DNA of 8,555 nt from an uncultured Flavobacteriales bacterium. GTDB lineage: Bacteria > Bacteroidota > Bacteroidia > Flavobacteriales_D > SKUL01. The stretch spans positions 1 through 8,555 of the forward strand of contig CALDPJ010000356.1 in assembly GCA_937911795.1 (NCBI GenBank). The letters run 5' to 3'. Below are positions 7,336 through 8,555 of this stretch, one piece after another (within the stretch, counting starts at the first letter, position 1; every line of letters starts with the position of its first letter). A program made the translations under genes and the position numbers. The notes below the pieces were generated by a model that made no database searches, was not told the DNA's origin, and saw only the letters and a program-made list of their open reading frames with translations.

Positions 7336-8555
7336 ATGCCAAAAAAAACCGCATCCGAACCAATTAAATTAAAAAGCGGGCCAATAAAATATTCGATACC
7401 AGCTAAAACCGAAGGGAGACAGCGAATTATTATTACTAATGTGATGCCGCAAGTGGATGGCGGAAAGTATCCGGCGCGTACAGCAATCGGAGAATCCGTA
7501 GTTATTTCTGCGGATGTCTTTGCCGATGGTCACGACGTACTGAAAGCGGTGGTGTTGATGAAACACAAGAATGAACGGAAATGGCAGGAAAAACCGATGG
7601 AATTTGTCCTGAACGATCGCTGGCAGCTACTCTTCAAACCCGATGAAACCGGATTTTACACTTTCCGCATATTGGCCTGGATCGATCATTTTACCACCTG
7701 GCAACAAGGACTGTTGAAAAAATTCGAGGCCGGAGTTGATGTAGAAACCGATCTGCTCGTCGGCATTGAAATGCTTGAAGAAATGGCCACTCAGGCATCG
7801 GCAACATTTAAAAAGAAATTGCGGTCGTGGAGCAATGTCATTCAACGGGTAGATGAAATCGCAGAACGCGTACGGCTGTCGTCAGACAATGATTTGTCCG
7901 AACTCGTTGCTCAAGCGCGCATACGATTGTTTCCTGTGACAACCGGGATGGATTTTGCAATTGAAGTAGAAGACCGGAAGGCGGTGTTCAGCACGTGGTA
8001 CGAACTCTTTCCGCGATCGGCTTCCGAAATTCCGGGGCAGCACGGAACTTTCAGAGATGTCGAAAAATTGCTTCCGCGTATTGCCGAAATGGGTTTCGAT
8101 ACCCTTTATTTTCCTCCGATTCATCCCATTGGCGAAAAAAATCGCAAAGGGAAAAACAATGCACTGACTGCCGAACCCAATGATCCCGGATCACCCTGGG
8201 CCATCGGAAACAAAACCGGTGGACACAAAGACATTCACCCCGGGCTGGGAACACTGGATGATTTTAAATCCTTGATCAGTTCGGCTAAAAAAATGGATAT
8301 TGAAATTGCTATGGACATCGCGTTTCAGTGTGCGCCAGATCATCCATATGTGCAGGAACATCCGCAGTGGTTTAGATGGAGACCCGACGGAACGGTGCAA
8401 TACGCCGAGAATCCTCCAAAGAAATACGAAGATATTTTACCAATCAATTTTGAAACACAAGACTGGAAAAACCTGTGGGAGGAGTTGAAAAGTGTGGTAG
8501 CCTACTGGATTGAACAGGGTATTCGAATTTTCAGGGTGGACAATCCGCACACCAA
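7336..8555 (+). CDS. glgE: Alpha-1,4-glucan:maltose-1-phosphate maltosyltransferase GlgE (3' partial)
   Basis: GlgE (GH13_3) adds maltose units from alpha-maltose 1-phosphate to the non-reducing end of alpha-1,4-glucan, building polymer from trehalose-derived maltose. It is cytoplasmic. The visible 406 residues are about 60% of the usual 660-700. An N-terminal beta domain contains ITNVMPQVDGGKYPA (33-47), DVFADGHD (60-67) and an AW.D segment near 114-117. The barrel begins at WYELFPRS (221-228), followed by HGTF (236-239), PPIHPIG (260-266), RKGKNN (270-275), DPGSPWAIG (283-291), GGHKDIHPGLGTLDDF (295-310), QCAPDHPYVQEHP (331-343), NPPKKYEDI (359-367) and FRVDNPHT (399-406). D402 matches the catalytic nucleophile (Asp394 of the Streptomyces enzyme). 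The acid/base and C-terminus lie beyond the edge. ATG 7336 was chosen because conservation begins near residue 28. The frame is open back to 7186, with other ATGs at 7225, 7285 and 7288. No Shine-Dalgarno is seen. Confidence 0.96.
   Translation, partial: MPKKTASEPIKLKSGPIKYSIPAKTEGRQRIIITNVMPQVDGGKYPARTAIGESVVISADVFADGHDVLKAVVLMKHKNERKWQEKPMEFVLNDRWQLLFKPDETGFYTFRILAWIDHFTTWQQGLLKKFEAGVDVETDLLVGIEMLEEMATQASATFKKKLRSWSNVIQRVDEIAERVRLSSDNDLSELVAQARIRLFPVTTGMDFAIEVEDRKAVFSTWYELFPRSASEIPGQHGTFRDVEKLLPRIAEMGFDTLYFPPIHPIGEKNRKGKNNALTAEPNDPGSPWAIGNKTGGHKDIHPGLGTLDDFKSLISSAKKMDIEIAMDIAFQCAPDHPYVQEHPQWFRWRPDGTVQYAENPPKKYEDILPINFETQDWKNLWEELKSVVAYWIEQGIRIFRVDNPHT

Overview
The window holds four genes of alpha-glucan and trehalose metabolism in two divergent units. 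On the minus strand, in transcription order, are treX (glgX-type debranching enzyme, 6963-4831), treZ (maltooligosyltrehalose trehalohydrolase, 4834-2996) and treY (maltooligosyltrehalose synthase, from 3003 off the left edge). On the plus strand glgE (maltose-1-phosphate maltosyltransferase) starts at 7336 and runs off the right edge. A 372-bp intergenic region separates the units and must carry both promoters.

The most unusual feature is that the treY frame does not stop where TreY enzymes normally end. I translated all 1001 codons from 3003 to base 1 by hand and found no stop. A complete TreY (about residues 1-900) runs with almost no linker into the N-terminus of a GH77 4-alpha-glucanotransferase (MalQ), of which about 97 residues are visible before the edge. 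So the third gene encodes a TreY-MalQ fusion.

How the genes fit together (family knowledge plus inference): GlgE extends alpha-1,4-glucan from maltose 1-phosphate. TreX removes branches to give linear maltooligosaccharides. TreY turns the reducing-end linkage into a trehalosyl unit, and TreZ releases trehalose. TreY works poorly on very short chains, so a tethered MalQ could disproportionate leftover maltose and maltotriose into longer chains for TreY. The trehalose could feed back to maltose 1-phosphate through TreS and a maltokinase, neither of which is visible here.

Organism: a bacterium of moderate GC by eye. There is no good Shine-Dalgarno at treX, treY or glgE, and the genes are tightly overlapped. 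The MalQ segment reads SPYSSVSSRAGNTMLISP, which I associate with Bacteroidota/Chlorobiota/Balneolota-type MalQ rather than the proteobacterial form. That points tentatively to the Bacteroidota-Rhodothermota-Chlorobiota area, but this is inference.

Layout: 1-3003 treY-malQ (-, 3' partial); 2996-4834 treZ (-); 4831-6963 treX (-); 6964-7335 intergenic, with several short dyads and a 13-bp-period near-repeat; 7336-8555 glgE (+, 3' partial). I see no tRNA, rRNA, CRISPR array, insertion sequence or phage gene.
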